The notes: generated by a model not told the origin, from the letters alone. 64,000 nt of DNA from Isoetes taiwanensis (GCA_021234155.1 JAJEKV010000041.1:4082829-4146828); one strand, 5' to 3'. Shown: positions 1-11,120, counted from the stretch's first letter. Translations and numbers: made by a program.

Positions 1-907
1 CTTTGGGGGCAACACATAGGCCAGTTGGTCTCCGTGGAAACAAACATGACAAACATTTACTAATAATAATCATGAGATTTTCCCTCCAAATAACATTTAC
101 TCCCTCTCCAAATTGAATTAAATATCTACATGACGATGACATGAACGCATGATATTTTATGTGTTGTAGCCACTGGAATTGGCATGTATAATTAGCCCTC
201 CTCCTTGGAATAGACATGTATAATTAGCTCGCCTATGTGACAGTAAATGACAATTTATTACATCCACTATAGTGCTATCAATTCAACATCATTTGCCACA
301 CATCCCCTACATATATGGAAGACAGACACACAACGGCATTACATTGTCTAAGCATTTCACCTCTCTTGACTATATGTTACACGTATTTGCTATTACTCAA
401 CATCTTTTATGCTAATCATAATGCACAACCTTTGATCCCATTGCTTATGTCATGATTTGGTTAGCTTTTGGACGCCCATTTTTCACCATAAATTTAATCA
501 CGATTACCATTGCAGGCCTATAATTTATACTTCCACAAACCACTATAACCATCAGTGATGACTTTAAGGTGTGAAACTTCGTAAAGTTGCTATATTTTAC
601 CATTTTTTAAAATCGGGATTCGATGGTTTACTAGGATGCGTAGGCTAAAGAACTTCATAAAATCGCCAGAATCTGATAATATTACATCTCGATTATAGTA
701 AATTCGCCAATTTAATGGACATTTTACAGTAAAAACCTCAATTTTATGGTAAAACATCCAATTCTACTAAATTCGTTTCTATAGAAATGTTGGAAAAATA
801 AGAAACAATCGCCACAATTTCAATAGTTTAGAAGCAGCTAGAGGATGATAAAGTCATCACTGATAACCATATATCCAGCTTCCAAATTTCATAATGGCAG
901 ATGTTCG
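1..907. other. AT-rich intergenic DNA
   Basis: I see no open frame, RNA gene or transposon domain here. The stretch is AT-rich, with poly-A/T runs and no obvious tandem structure. It ends at the target-site duplication of the SINE that follows. Confidence 0.6.
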
Positions 908-921
908 AAATTGTAAGATAC

Positions 922-1061
922 GCTCATCGCGGTGGTGGTTTAGTGGTAAGGCCTTGGGTTGGGGTGACCCCCACCAGGGTTCAAAACCCATTAGCTACCA
1001 TCAGGTGGGAGATGTGGATGAATGCAAGTCCCACCAACCTTGCCTTGAAACAAAAAAATAA
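922..1061 (+). mobile_element. tRNA-derived SINE with target-site duplications
   Basis: The head carries an A-box-like stretch (TGGTTTAGTGGTAAGG, about 936-951) and a B-box-like stretch (GGTTCAAAACC, 978-988). These are the internal RNA polymerase III promoter of tRNA-derived SINEs. The body ends in an A-rich tail (CAAAAAAATA). The 14-bp direct repeat AAATTGTAAGATAC lies immediately before (908-921) and after (1062-1075), which is a target-site duplication from retroposition by LINE machinery. It is not a tRNA gene: no acceptor stem or cloverleaf can be drawn. The element is about 140 bp. Confidence 0.85.
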
Positions 1062-1154
1062 AAATTGTAAGATACATCTTCCTCTATTGTACTCCCTTCA
1101 CTTTCAAAGTAAAAAATCTCATTGTGTACCTCATTGTGAGATCGAACAATGCAG

Positions 1155-1238
1155 AGGGACATCAATCCATACACAACATTAATTAACTATAACAAAGTAG
1201 TAGGGACATCAATCCATACACAACATTAATTAACTATA
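1155..1238. repeat. 47-bp tandem duplication, second unit split by a MITE
   Basis: The unit starting AGGGACATCAATCCATACAC begins at 1155 and again at 1202 (period 47). The first unit ends AACTATAACAAAGTAGT. The second runs to AACTATAA, is interrupted by the MITE, and resumes after it at 1562 with ATAACAAAGTAGT. The first unit therefore preserves the empty insertion site. Confidence 0.9.
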
Positions 1239-1239
1239 A

Positions 1240-1561
1240 GGGTGAAAGCATGCTACGGTGTACCACTTTTGGAACCCTCAAAAGTACCTACACTGGGTAC
1301 TTTTAAAACTGGTACTTTCTACTTTTTCTTTCCATTAAAATCAATCCAAAAATTTTGAGTTGAAGGTCAATAACATATCAATCTATAGTATTAGAGGATG
1401 ACAATACTATTAGAGACTAAAATGGATGAATAAACTCTCAAACTTATTGTTTATTGAGACATTAATGCAAGTTCCCAGTACCCAGTGTTGGGTACTTTTC
1501 TGGGTAGTTTCGCACTCCCTAAAAAGAACTTTAGATGGTACACCCTAGCATGCTTTCACCC
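1240..1561. mobile_element. MITE (322 bp) with long terminal inverted repeats
   Basis: The left end GGGTGAAAGCATGCTACGGT and the inverted right end GGGTGAAAGCATGCTAGGGT match for about 27 bp with one or two mismatches. There is no coding capacity. ATAA is present on both sides (1236-1239 and 1562-1565), and comparison with the undisturbed 47-bp unit at 1155-1201 shows that ATAA was duplicated on insertion. Subterminal GGGTACTTTT motifs recur inside. The superfamily is not clear: a 4-bp duplication fits none of the commonest plant classes exactly. Confidence 0.85.
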
Positions 1562-1748
1562 ATAACAAAGTAGTATCATATATCTGTAGTACAATATCTA
1601 AGATCAAATTCGTATTTTTTGGCACAATGGTTTTTTATCGTTACCAATGAATCTGAGAGAGTTGCTCTATATTACCCTTGCCCACATCAAAGCACATTGT
1701 TTATCCTAATTAACATTGAAATCAGTGCCTCTTCAAATTGTTAGTAAA

Positions 1749-1785
1749 GCCTAGCAATGCCGGGCACCGTAACTAGTAAGGGTTA
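1749..1785 (-). repeat. GC hairpin, Helitron-like end (degenerate copy)
   Basis: Read on the minus strand this is TACTAGTTACGGTGCCCGGC followed by ATTGCTAGGC. It closely resembles the sequence at 43467-43496 on the plus strand (ACTAGTTATGGTGCCCGGCG). The hairpin here is imperfect (GCCTAGC / GCCGGGC). Similar sequences occur at the ends of dispersed plant elements, Helitrons among them. The assignment is tentative because no second end was found. Confidence 0.4.
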
Positions 1786-2640
1786 ATACAAAATTTATAA
1801 CCCATGGGGTTAAAATATAACCGCCCAATTTTTAAAAAATATATATATACTATTGGAACAAATGTGTATGCCATTATCATAAAATATTAATGTTTAAGCT
1901 AATATAACATGTGGACTATAATTACCCAAAACCATACTTTTTTATTTGCCCCTTACAATAATTATTTTAATTTTCTTGGAGTAAAACTGATCATGTTGTG
2001 TGTCTATAAGTAATTGCATTTGGATTTAAAAGCATTGCAATAAATTGGAGATTTGATTCGATAAATTTGGGTCAATTGAGGTAAGGGAGCATGGACAAAT
2101 TTTTTGACAATTCGCACACAAATGGTAAACAATGCCCGTTATCAATTTGGCCAATTCTATTCAAACAATTCGATAAAAAAAAGGGAACACTGTCAAGGCT
2201 AATCATCTCCATATCCAGATGGTTAAGACAATAAAAAATTTATAGCATCCTGTCTAAATAGCAAGATTTTTCTTCTCGATTTCTATGGTCTTTGTTCATC
2301 ATTATTTTGAATGCATATCTTGACATGCATCTCTTATTCCATTTACACCACTTCTCCAATGGTACCTGCAACAAGGAATCAAAAATGTAAAGGCACTACC
2401 AAGACACATAGAAAATGATGAATTTGCTCACCATACAAAGCATATAGACAAAATAAAATTAGGAACTGCATAGAAAATGCAACAAGTGATCTAATTCTAG
2501 TTTGAAAGAAAATGAATGTTGCTTTCTATGCGCTTGCAAATGCAGCAAGATAACATTTAGAGCAACTTTGTGGTCAGAAAATCGATGTTATGTAGAAGGG
2601 AATTGCATTGTCATATAAAGAATTTTTGCACTGCCAGCTG

Positions 2641-2694
2641 ATGTGGTTATTTATGCCTTGCTAAAGGATGTGGTTATTTATGCCTTGCTAAAGG
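2641..2694. repeat. 27-bp perfect tandem duplication
   Basis: ATGTGGTTATTTATGCCTTG plus CTAAAGG is present twice head to tail (2641 and 2668). Confidence 0.9.
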
Positions 2695-3186
2695 ATGGAT
2701 CATGAGCTAAGGAGAAACAACCTCGATTGCATTAAGTAAATTCGCTAATTTCGGTAGCTATGCCTTGAATTTGACATTCATGCCTTGCTAGATCATTACA
2801 TAGGGAGGAAAGACTCGAACAATTCCATGTTGGGCTTTGGATGTCAACTGATCCTCCATCAATTACATGAGCTCATGTATTCACTAGATTTATCTTATTT
2901 AAACGTACATGTTCACATTGTTCAACCCTTGCCAATGTATCTGGATCATGATATATTTTACGGGCGATGGTGCAAACATAACACCATAAGATGTGGAAAA
3001 ATGCGTTTGAGATATAATGAAATGAAGCTAAAAAACATTTTGATGGTCCTAAATAGAGAAATGCTCGCGGTGGCCTTGGCCGCCACGATAACCAATCCAA
3101 AAGTAATAAGTCCAATGCAAAAGCAACTCCTATGCTTTCTTTAATGTATTTTCCAACTTATGCAAGTGCTCATGTGTTATCAGCTA

Positions 3187-3337
3187 AGTTGTATTGTAAG
3201 GCAATGCTATACCATGTGTGTATTAACAATACATATTTGACCCATGTTCAAATATCTTAAGAGTTGTATTGTAAGGCAATGCTATGCCATGTGTGTATTC
3301 ACGATACATATTTGACCCCATGTTCAAATATCTTAGA
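3187..3337. repeat. 75-bp tandem duplication
   Basis: The unit beginning AGTTGTATTGTAAGGCAATG starts at 3187 and 3262. The two units differ by only a few substitutions and one inserted base, so the duplication is fairly recent. Confidence 0.9.
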
Positions 3338-4604
3338 GGAGGAGAAAGCTTTACAAGTATAAACATTAACTCCAACCTTTGTTTAGCCCAACAAGTGGCT
3401 TTCTAACAAAAATTAGAGCCACGACATTTGACACAATCTTGATGCTGTTCTGTCATGGTTGTGACAAACGATCACTTATCACATCAAGATTGTGACAAGA
3501 TATGGAGTTTGACGGGTTCTCCTTGCTTTGACACCATAATACTTCCATACTTCTAAAAATACTATCTATCTATCTATTGTATCATATTGCCCTATGGACG
3601 AGCTGTCACTCTTAGTCGAGCTACACCTCTTTTTGCAAGTCCCATACTCTCAGTCAAATTGCAGCTCTTTTTGCAAGTCCCACACTGGATCATGAAGAGA
3701 TGACATATGCAAACTTAATGTTATATTATACTAATACTTGGATTAAGTGATTTGCAAGTTGGTGGTGCCACCTCTAAAGTTGAACTTTAAACAAGTGGGC
3801 AATTTCTGTTGGACATGATTAAGCATCACTAGAGACATTCTGGAGGGACCCATCAATCAGCAAATGATTAAGTTTCTTCTCATGGATAGAGCTAAAGTGA
3901 TGGTGAAATAAAGCTTGGATTACCTGGAAAGATTCTTCTGTGTTCATTTTGGTCACCCTCTTCGTTTTCTAGTGAGAGTATTGATGGTCATTTACTAGCC
4001 ATGTGGTCTGTTTTCCAGAGCAGAAACTAATGAACATCAATGCCTTTCTTTTTTTCGTTCTTTGTCTGCTTATGAAGAAGAGCTTTGTTCATGTGCTTAC
4101 GCTGACATCTCTATTCTTCACATGCCCTGCCCAGTGGGGCCTCTAGTGGTCCTGCTGTTTGTTTCTTACCTTAGTGCTTAAGTATAGATTCTGACATCAT
4201 CCCAGCTGCATCAAGACTTCAAAACCAATACAGTAATAAATTTAAAATACACAGCAATTGTTCTTTACAACGGGCCAGCACCATAAAATCTGCAATATTT
4301 TAAGCATAAAAAAGAATAACCAAACGAACTGTCATGATCTCAAGATGTGCTCAGAAATGGGCAACATCATTTAATAAGCAAGCACCCAATTATCTGCTTT
4401 TGTAATTTGTTTTCGACAGTGAAGAAGCACGCATAAATTTTTCTTTTCCATTTTGTATCTATATGTGTGAAAGTTAGCTGTAACTTACTGTTGGGTCAGC
4501 GGTCTACAAGTTGACCAAAGAGGAAGCCAAACGGAACTGTTGCAATAAACACCATATGGTGGCATCTGCTCAAACTTCAAGTGGGCAATGGGCATCTTCT
4601 CGAA

Positions 4605-6489
4605 TTAATTGTGTAGAGGCATTGGCACCCCTTTCAAGCTAGGGCTCCTTTGGGCAAACCCTTTGGAGGACTTAGAGGGAGCTCCAAAACTGCTAACAGA
4701 GCCTTCATAGATAGGATAAGATAGTCTTTTCTTTGCTGATGATAATGCACCTTTATCTGGAGTACCAGGCCTCTGTCTAGGAGTGCTATGGGAGCGTACC
4801 TTAGCTTTTGCAGATTGGGTTGGTGCCATGTAGCTAGGCAATGTGTGAGCACTGGCAGAGCTTTCATCATCTCTGAAAGAGCTTACATTAGACAAATTTC
4901 CATAACGTAAGGCAGCCAAGGGCATGCTAGGAGTACTCAGAGCACTTGATGCCACACTCATTTGGTCATCTATGAGCCTGCTAATAGCACGAGGACTTGC
5001 AGACTTGACAAGAACACGTGTTGGCTTTCCAGGAGTTTTGGGTGATTGGCTTGTTATCTGTGCTGAACCTGGAGTGCCGTTATGGCTGGAGCAATTTGCT
5101 GCCAAGCTCTTGCTGCTTGTGCTTAATCTGGCCAAAATGGTTTCGACGTTCTTAGCTGCATCCTCTTTCTTTTTAACTGGAGTTTCGACTTCATTGGTAC
5201 TACTGTCTAACCTGTTTTCCCAAGGCCTTGCAGCCATCCACCTCTCTAGCCAGCTCCATCCCCAAGGTGCTTTCTCGGGATCACAATCTATAAACGTACT
5301 GGCAGCTTCCTCACCCGTCTTCCATAGCTTATGTATATTCAGCATCATAATCAAGCTTCAGATTCCGAGACAAATAAATCACAAGTTACAAGAATTGAAA
5401 TGAAAGGTGTTAGAAACCTGGTGAGAAAATGCATATGCCAATGCTCGTTCGCGTTTAAGTGCAGCTTCTTGTGTTTTCTGCATTCTTGCTTGCATCTCTT
5501 CTGCTGATAAATTGCTATCGTTCCAATACTTGTTGGAATTTTTGTCATTTATAACACTCTCACTCTTAGCATCCTGGGAATTGCATTCTGACTGCAAGAT
5601 AAACATAATTTTATTCACATATGTTCCGAAACTAGGAAAGAGAACCTTGGAAAAATAGTCTTACCATAGCTTTTTTCCGAAGCTCCTGCTGCTTCAGTTG
5701 AAGCAGTTGGCGTTGGACTGCTTGGCCTTCCTCTGACATTCTGACCCTTCTTGCCCGAACCCGAGCTTGAACTCTAACCAGGGCTTGCATGCATTTGAGG
5801 GTGGACATTGCTTGTCTTCTAACCGTATGCCCTCGAACCAAAGCTTGCAATCTGACCAGTCCTTTGAGGGCACGCAATGCCCTTCTTGCCTTTTGAATAA
5901 AACCCAAGAAAAATATCGGGCACCGAAGCAAATTGGGAGGTGGGTGCAAAAGCTTTAAGTTAGAATTCGTACCAGGTATCCTCGAAACGCTGTTTGAATC
6001 CGAATGGCTGCCCAATCTTCCACGGATCTGCCCCCATAAAATGAAGCACGCCCTGAACTGGTGGTGAGCCGAACAACTGCTGCAGCTGCCTGGGCTGCTG
6101 CTACCGCAGCTTCGGCTGCTGCAGCCGTTGCCACAGCAACTGCCAAAGCATGCTTGCTCTGCTCTGCTTCAGCCTTAATTAGGGCTTTTTCCGAATTTTC
6201 ATTGCCCGATTCCTTCCCCACTATTACACGCGATTCTTGATGAGATGACCTCCCGAATCCCCATTTCTTTTTTTCCTTTTTCTGAAGAAAACAGAACGCA
6301 TTATGTGTGAGACGAGCTTACATAACAAATGAGAACTGGCAAGAGCATCTCAAGCTCAAGTACCGTTTCTTTGGAGCCCTCTGTCTTTTCTGAAGATCTT
6401 GACGAGCGGTCTTCCTTTTTCTCTGTTTCTTTCGATGGGGATCTAAACGCCTTTTTCACAGCGGAAAACCAGTTTCCTTTCTTTCCCAT
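4605..6489 (-). CDS. IQD: IQD protein (IQ67-domain calmodulin-binding scaffold), 518 aa, five exons
   Basis: Coding exons on the minus strand are 6489-6364, 6281-5973, 5889-5665, 5591-5418 and 5327-4605. All introns are GT-AG and phase 0, giving 42+103+75+58+240 = 518 residues. The N-terminus [15 protein letters not shown] is the typical basic IQD start. Residues about 131-197 form the IQ67 domain: [29 protein letters not shown] and [15 protein letters not shown], i.e. three IQ-type calmodulin-binding motifs. The intron between GYL and ARR is at the position described as conserved in the family. [16 protein letters not shown] (about 300-315) is a second conserved family block, and a Ser-rich basic tail carries KKRLSYP and SPSLKG. 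Exon 2 has a long Ala/Val run before the IQ motif. By family, IQDs bind calmodulin and associate with microtubules or plasma-membrane domains; this is not shown by the sequence itself. No frame damage is visible. Confidence 0.96.
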
Positions 6490-6529
6490 GGCGTGGACTT
6501 CTGGACAATTACCATGCTCTTATTATTTC

Positions 6530-7099
6530 CTGCAAGCAGAAGAGATCTGTTAATTTACATTGCGGAATCTGATGAAACAAGGGACAGCATTGAAATCCTA
6601 AAAATGATCAAAGAACTGTCCTTGAAATGTGGTTACTTTCCCTGTTGATACAGACTACAACAGTTGGTTCATGAGAAAAACAACTAGAAAGTGTCCTACA
6701 TTTGTCTGGGGCAATACAATCGCGTCTTTTCATTCTGATTCATGAAGTAGAAAAAGGATAACGTACAATTTGCAATCTGAGAAGATAAGCCGTCGGAATT
6801 AAGAAGTTCAATGAATGCGAGCTAAGAAAACGCTTGGTCTAACTAAGAGCTTGCTCATATCATCGCACATTTAGCAGGTCACTTCAGTACTCTTTATTTC
6901 AGCGCATTTCCGGCAGCCACGTTTGGCCATTATCCAACTACGAATCGAAATAATATACAAAATGCAATGCTTGAATTTCAAGCTTCAACAAGAAACAGAG
7001 CAGATTCATGCCACAAGTAGCTGATTCTTGGAAACTTTAACATAAATGCAATTTGCTAATGTGCAATGAGATAAGGCTAAAAAGATGAAGTAAGCTTAC
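6530..7099 (-). other. Probable 5' UTR intron of the IQD gene
   Basis: On the minus strand a strong donor (ATATAAG|GTAAGC, 7100/7099) and a strong acceptor (CTTCTGCTTGCAG|GAAAT, ending at 6530) bracket 570 nt. The acceptor lies 40 nt upstream of the start codon. The first, non-coding exon would then lie upstream of 7100. Inferred from splice signals only; a transcript is needed to confirm it. Confidence 0.55.
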
Positions 7100-7730
7100 C
7101 TTATATTGCATCATAAAGAAGATTCCGAAGATCCCAAAGATTTTGAATGGGCAAAACCATCGCCAAAAATGTGGAGCTTTCGAAGCGGACAATGGCTTCA
7201 ATTGAAGCTGTTTGATGAAGAAAAAGGCATACAAGGGCATGCGAACAACCCAAGCCGGAAAAGGACGAGCCTAGTGCTTTCTTATGCCGCCATCGCCATC
7301 CCTTCTGCTTCGTTGGAAATATGGCTCTTTGTACACTCTGGCATCCACGTTGAAATATTTGTGCCATGCTGCATCAGCTAATTGTCTCTTTTAAAAAGTG
7401 ATCAATCAGTCCACAACCACTATCTTAACGTAACCACGGAAAAGAAACTAGGCCCGCCTTTTCATTATTGAAAACTGTTCTTGTCTACAGATGAAATTGT
7501 TTTTAGAATTGCTACTTTTTGGCATGTTTGTTGGGGCGTATTTTGTGTATATCTGAAGATCTACCATCTCGAGTTTTTTTGTTCTTTTTCTGGCAGTAGA
7601 GTTTTTTTGGTAATTTTTTTGTGGGGTTATGTGCTAAAAAGTTTTAAGATCCACTGAAAAATCCAAGAATTCAAAAAATGCATTTGCCACAAACTTCTTA
7701 AAGGAAGAATTGAGATAGAGAGAGCATAGA
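7100..7730 (-). promoter_or_regulatory. IQD 5' UTR and upstream region
   Basis: This is the sequence upstream of the putative 5' UTR donor. It should hold the untranslated first exon and the promoter. I cannot place a transcription start or a convincing TATA box. Short open frames on both strands here look random. Confidence 0.4.
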
Positions 7731-7777
7731 GAGAATGAGAATGAGAATGAGAATGATTTTTTATCGTCCACTGAGGC
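7731..7777. repeat. GAGAAT microsatellite joined to a conserved TTTTTATCGTCC end motif
   Basis: About four GAGAAT units run directly into GATTTTTTATCGTCCACTGA. Close relatives of this end motif lie next to other simple repeats at 8091-8126, 11390-11434 and, on the minus strand, 31420-31440. It looks like the end of a transposon family that abuts microsatellites. Confidence 0.45.
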
Positions 7778-7806
7778 CAATCGGCCTATGGGATCCACAA
7801 GGAACG

Positions 7807-7892
7807 CAGCAAACTTATTACTGTCCGGGTTAAAAAAACCCCCGCCCCGAAGGGTTTTCGAGGGAAAAACCGTGGCAGTAATAAGAATGCTG
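7807..7892. repeat. Foldback element H1 (long hairpin)
   Basis: The outer stem is CTTATTACTG (7814-7823) with CAGTAATAAG (7876-7885), perfect over 10 bp. It continues as CAGC (7807-7810) with GCTG (7889-7892) across a 3x3 internal loop. The interior has AAAACCC, GGGTTTT and AAAAACC in order, so GGGTTTT can pair with either side. The core is clearly homologous to 55514-55560. No coding capacity; class unknown. Confidence 0.75.
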
Positions 7893-9128
7893 TCAAACTG
7901 TACAAGTATACATCAATGTATATATACATGTCAAGTGTGTGCCCGAGGACATAGCTGATCTCGCATGTCCATAACCTCCTGAAGGTATGATCCCAGCACC
8001 CGTACGGATGCTGTGCTCAATGTCACATGTAATGGCTGGCCAGGCCTGATCAACTCAGCATAGCGCGTCCGAATAGAATCTAATAGAGTAAGCATTTATT
8101 GTCCACAGAGACAAGGAATAGAAAGGGTGGCCACATGCAAAAGAATATTGGAAGTCTCCACACACACATCCCATCCCCCAAATGACGGAGAAGAGGCCCC
8201 TCACCTTCGAGTTTAATCCTGCAAACAATGGAGGCTCGGAATGGAACTTACAAAACAAATTTCGCTACCAATTTGAGGCTGCAACTTCCTTTTTTGAATC
8301 AAAGAAGGACATGTGGCCGCCATTACAGAAGAAGTAGGAAAACATAGGGATGACAATGCATGGTCCAATAGTAGGACATTAAACTCGCCATATTCGATAT
8401 CACATGTTCAAGTATAATCAAGACCAGTTTAGCATTGGAATGCAGTGAAATTTTTAGTGGTCTCGGCTGGCCATTTGGCTCCAAATTATCGATTTTGGCA
8501 AAGTTTCCTTGCCGGCTTCAGTAGGATAAGTTAGCTATGTAATAGCTGCAAATTCACATTTTGTAGCAGATTACTGGCAGTTAATGGCTAACTCATTATT
8601 TGGTGATCTGGGATATACCAACATGTTGGCCATTTGAGTTCTATGGATGAAAGAGATTGGCCAAGGAAATGGCCATTTCAAGTATAGAACATCCCTTTGT
8701 AGAATAACAATTTTCCAATATCCTTGTGGTCTCAATCAAAATCTATGCTTACTTACTAAATATGGAGATTACTAATCATAAAAATTAATATTTTTTGATA
8801 AACAAATACATTTTAGTTTTGGTACCAAAAGAATTTGATTGCATTCACCTCCTTTGGGTCTATAAACTTATAACCTTAGTTATTAGATTTATGTGGGTAT
8901 ATAAATTGAGGTGTTAGAAATAAATTATTAGTATGTTGCCTTAAACTCGAAACATTTAAAGAAGGACTATATTGAAAAAAAAATAGCAAAAATGGCCCTT
9001 TTATACTCCACTTCAATAGTTATGTAAGAAATGGCCAAATCATTGCACTTAGAAATTTTTTTAGGGGGCTTAAAACTTTCCCTGATGGAGTGTCTAAAAT
9101 CCATTGTCCTAAGGTGAAAGGTTTGAGA
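7893..9128. other. Intergenic DNA with fragments of dispersed repeats
   Basis: No gene seen. 8091-8126 carries the AGCATTTATTGTCCACAGAG motif related to that at 7754. 8446-8478 (TTTTTAGTGGTCTCGGCTGG) resembles, inverted and degenerate, the GC-rich end of the repeat at 45707-45768 and 63925-63984. The rest is AT-rich, with several GGCCA motifs but no clear structure. Confidence 0.45.
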
Positions 9129-9301
9129 TTGGCCATATGCAATTCACCATCATATACGATGGAGCTGCTTGTTGCATGAATGGAGCTGCTCATGTGGTTT
9201 GCAGTTGGCCATACTCAATTCATCATCACATGGAGTTGCTCATCTGGTTCACATTGGCCATATGCAATTCACCATCACATGGAGCTACTCATGTGGTTCG
9301 A
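9129..9301. repeat. About 50-bp imperfect tandem repeat
   Basis: Units starting TTGGCCATATGCAATTCACC begin near 9129, 9205 and 9254, each followed by CATGGAGCTGCTCATGTGGT or a variant. The units have diverged by substitutions and small indels. The short open frames across it are products of the repeat, not genes. Confidence 0.75.
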
Positions 9302-9744
9302 GATTGGCTATTGTAATGCTTCTTCTGAATTATATGGCGTCGCGCCGTATATCCCAAAAGACATTTTCCATCCAACAACAGCCGTCATATGGGCCCTTCA
9401 TTTAACTCGCGTCTGGGGTAGTCAGACAACAAGCAGAGGACATGGAAGTCATTCATCCCCAGCCCCTATAGGCTCTTACATTAGTGGAAGCAATATCATA
9501 TGACGTGGCCATATGCACTTCATCATCACATGGAGCTGCTCATGTGTTTTGAGATTGGCGATTGTGATGCTTCTTGCGAAATATACGTCATTCTGCCATA
9601 TATCCCGAAGGACATTTCCCATCCAACAACAGTTGTCGTATGGGCCCTTCATCCAACTCGCGCTAGACAACGAGCAGAGGACATGGACGTGTCATTCCTG
9701 CTCGTCCTCTACGACCTCCTACATTAGTGGAAGCAATACAACAC
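9254..9744. repeat. About 251-bp imperfect tandem duplication
   Basis: TGGCCATATGC...GGAGCT...CCATCCAACAACAG...ATGGGCCCTTCAT...TACATTAGTGGAAGCAATA occurs at 9255-9494 and again at 9506-9740. It extends the last 50-bp unit and merges into the dispersed repeat that continues to about 10490. Confidence 0.75.
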
Positions 9745-10490
9745 ATCAGCAATCGCACTAACAACAATAAACTACCTCGAAGGGTAGTGATAATCCATCC
9801 ATTTATCATATCAAATACATCGATACGTCAATACATCAATAGAGCTCCTATCCATGCTTAGACTCGAGGGGAAAGTCGACTGACGGCTGGGATCTCTAAA
9901 TAGAACATGTCGAGGTATGGCATTGACTTGGGCTGGCAATAGACAATGGCTAGGGTTGACCACTGCATCCCCCTCTTCTGTGCATACTTTGCAGATGGGT
10001 AAATCAGCTTTGCCGTGATTATAACCTGCCAGAGATGCAGTCTCATGCTATCACGAACAAGACTACTCCGAGATACGGTTGCATCTCCTCGAATCGATAA
10101 GGTAGGAAGGGTTGCATCTCCTCTTCTTGATGTGCAGTGGCTCCATGGATGGCTAGAAGATCGTGGCGACATACATCCTTTATCGACTGAACTCCCCAAA
10201 ACAAGAGCCAGCCGACACCTGCAACTCTTGAGAGTCAGCGTGACACCATTGGCCCAGGAAGTGTCGGACCCATAATCGGCCCACACGAAGTGACCGGCTA
10301 TAAGCCTATCCCGCTATGGGTCCCTAGTACCTGGCACCTGCACTCGGTAGGGAGCTCCTTCCACTTTGCGACTGCCCCTATTCTGCGTTGCTCAGTCACT
10401 CCATAGCCTTTGTAGCCTGGTGGGCTCTATGCACAGGAGGAGCAGCATTTACATAATGGTTGTTAAGTCTCTATCCCCCTTCCAATATAT
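9340..10490. repeat. Dispersed repeat copy (related to 25440-26340)
   Basis: Long stretches match the putative solo LTR at 25397-26946. Examples are CAATAGACAATGGCTAGGGT, TGCATACTTTGCAGATGGGT, ATAACCTGCCAGAGATGCAG, GTAGGAAGGGTTGCATCTCC and GAACTCCCCAAAACAAGAGC. The copy lacks recognisable TG/CA ends. The 142-codon minus frame across it matches no family I know and is not conserved as a frame in the second copy. Confidence 0.7.
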
Positions 10491-10831
10491 GGAACATAAT
10501 AACCACTTTGGGCCCAGTCGTAATGGTTTACCATCTCTTATTGCATGGCCAGGAGAGGCTTTTGATTTGGGGGTTTTGCTTCTTGCGAATTGGAGCAACT
10601 CAATACTGAGTTTTGGAGCACAAATCATCGACTATTTTCTTGATTCTGGTAATATGCATTTTCAAAGCTGTAATTTTAGCTTTTTATTTTTAATATCATG
10701 TTGAGGGCTTTGTAATTCTGTCAGAAAAGATGGTTGTAACATTGTTATAGGGTCAAGCAGATGAACACTAGACAATCTTGTGCATTTTGTGGTTCACTCA
10801 TCTCCTCTACATCTAGATACAATAGCTAGTG
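10491..10831. other. Intergenic DNA
   Basis: No gene or repeat recognised between the end of the dispersed repeat and the trihelix fragment. Confidence 0.5.
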
Positions 10832-11120
10832 ATGGAGGAACTGCTACGAAGGAAAAGAATAAAACGCAAGAGAACTCAGAGAAAGAGCTCAACTTTTGAA
10901 CATTCAGGAAGTGCAGCTCCTTCTAGACATATATGAGGAGAAATGGAACCAGTTAGACAGAAAGAATGTAAAGGGTACACATTGGAAAGAAATCGCAAAT
11001 TGCCTCGCTAGTCAGAAACGAGCTTTGGATTTCCAAAACTCAGAACTCAATATAAGAAGAAGATTGATGCTGGACACTCTAAGTGGGTTTTTCTCTAGGA
11101 TTGAACCAAGGAATGCTTAA
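10832..11120 (+). pseudogene. Trihelix (Myb/SANT-like) transcription factor fragment
   Basis: From 10896 one frame reads EVQLLLDIYEEKWNQLDRKN then VKGTHWKEIANCLASQ. This matches the first helices of plant trihelix domains of the ASIL/ENAP type (pattern LL..YEEKW..L.R.N.KG.HW.E.A). The third-helix signature, which in the family resembles KT.TQCK.KID, appears only in a different frame (LRTQYKKKID, about 11045-11075), so there is a frameshift in the middle of the domain. An ATG at 10832 opens a basic stretch (MEELLRRKRIKRKRTQRK) in yet another frame. The piece has no full-length continuation. I read it as a decayed fragment of a DNA-binding protein gene. Confidence 0.6.

Larger units (their letters stand above)
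1786..4604. other. Intergenic DNA downstream of the IQD gene
   Basis: No recognisable gene. It contains the short tandem duplications listed separately (2641-2694 and 3187-3337). A 47-bp near-duplication carrying CTCTTTTTGCAAGTCCCA lies around 3615-3690, and a short TATC run lies near 3550. The last few hundred bases before 4605 would include the IQD 3' UTR. Confidence 0.5.

Noticed and set aside
930-990. Possible tRNA gene from A/B boxes (also 38980-39035 and 51760-51825)
   Set aside because: No acceptor stem or complete cloverleaf can be drawn. A-rich tails (and at 922-1061 target duplications) identify SINEs.
2785-3144. 119-codon plus frame
   Set aside because: No recognisable domain, overlapped by a reverse frame of similar length, and in AT-rich intergenic DNA.
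4924-5403. 159-codon plus-strand frame
   Set aside because: Shadow of IQD exon 5 on the opposite strand.
9129-9744. CRISPR-like direct repeats
   Set aside because: Eukaryotic context, contiguous tandem units with no unique spacers.
9858-10286. 142-codon minus frame
   Set aside because: Falls in a dispersed repeat; the homologous region at 25700-26100 does not conserve the frame.
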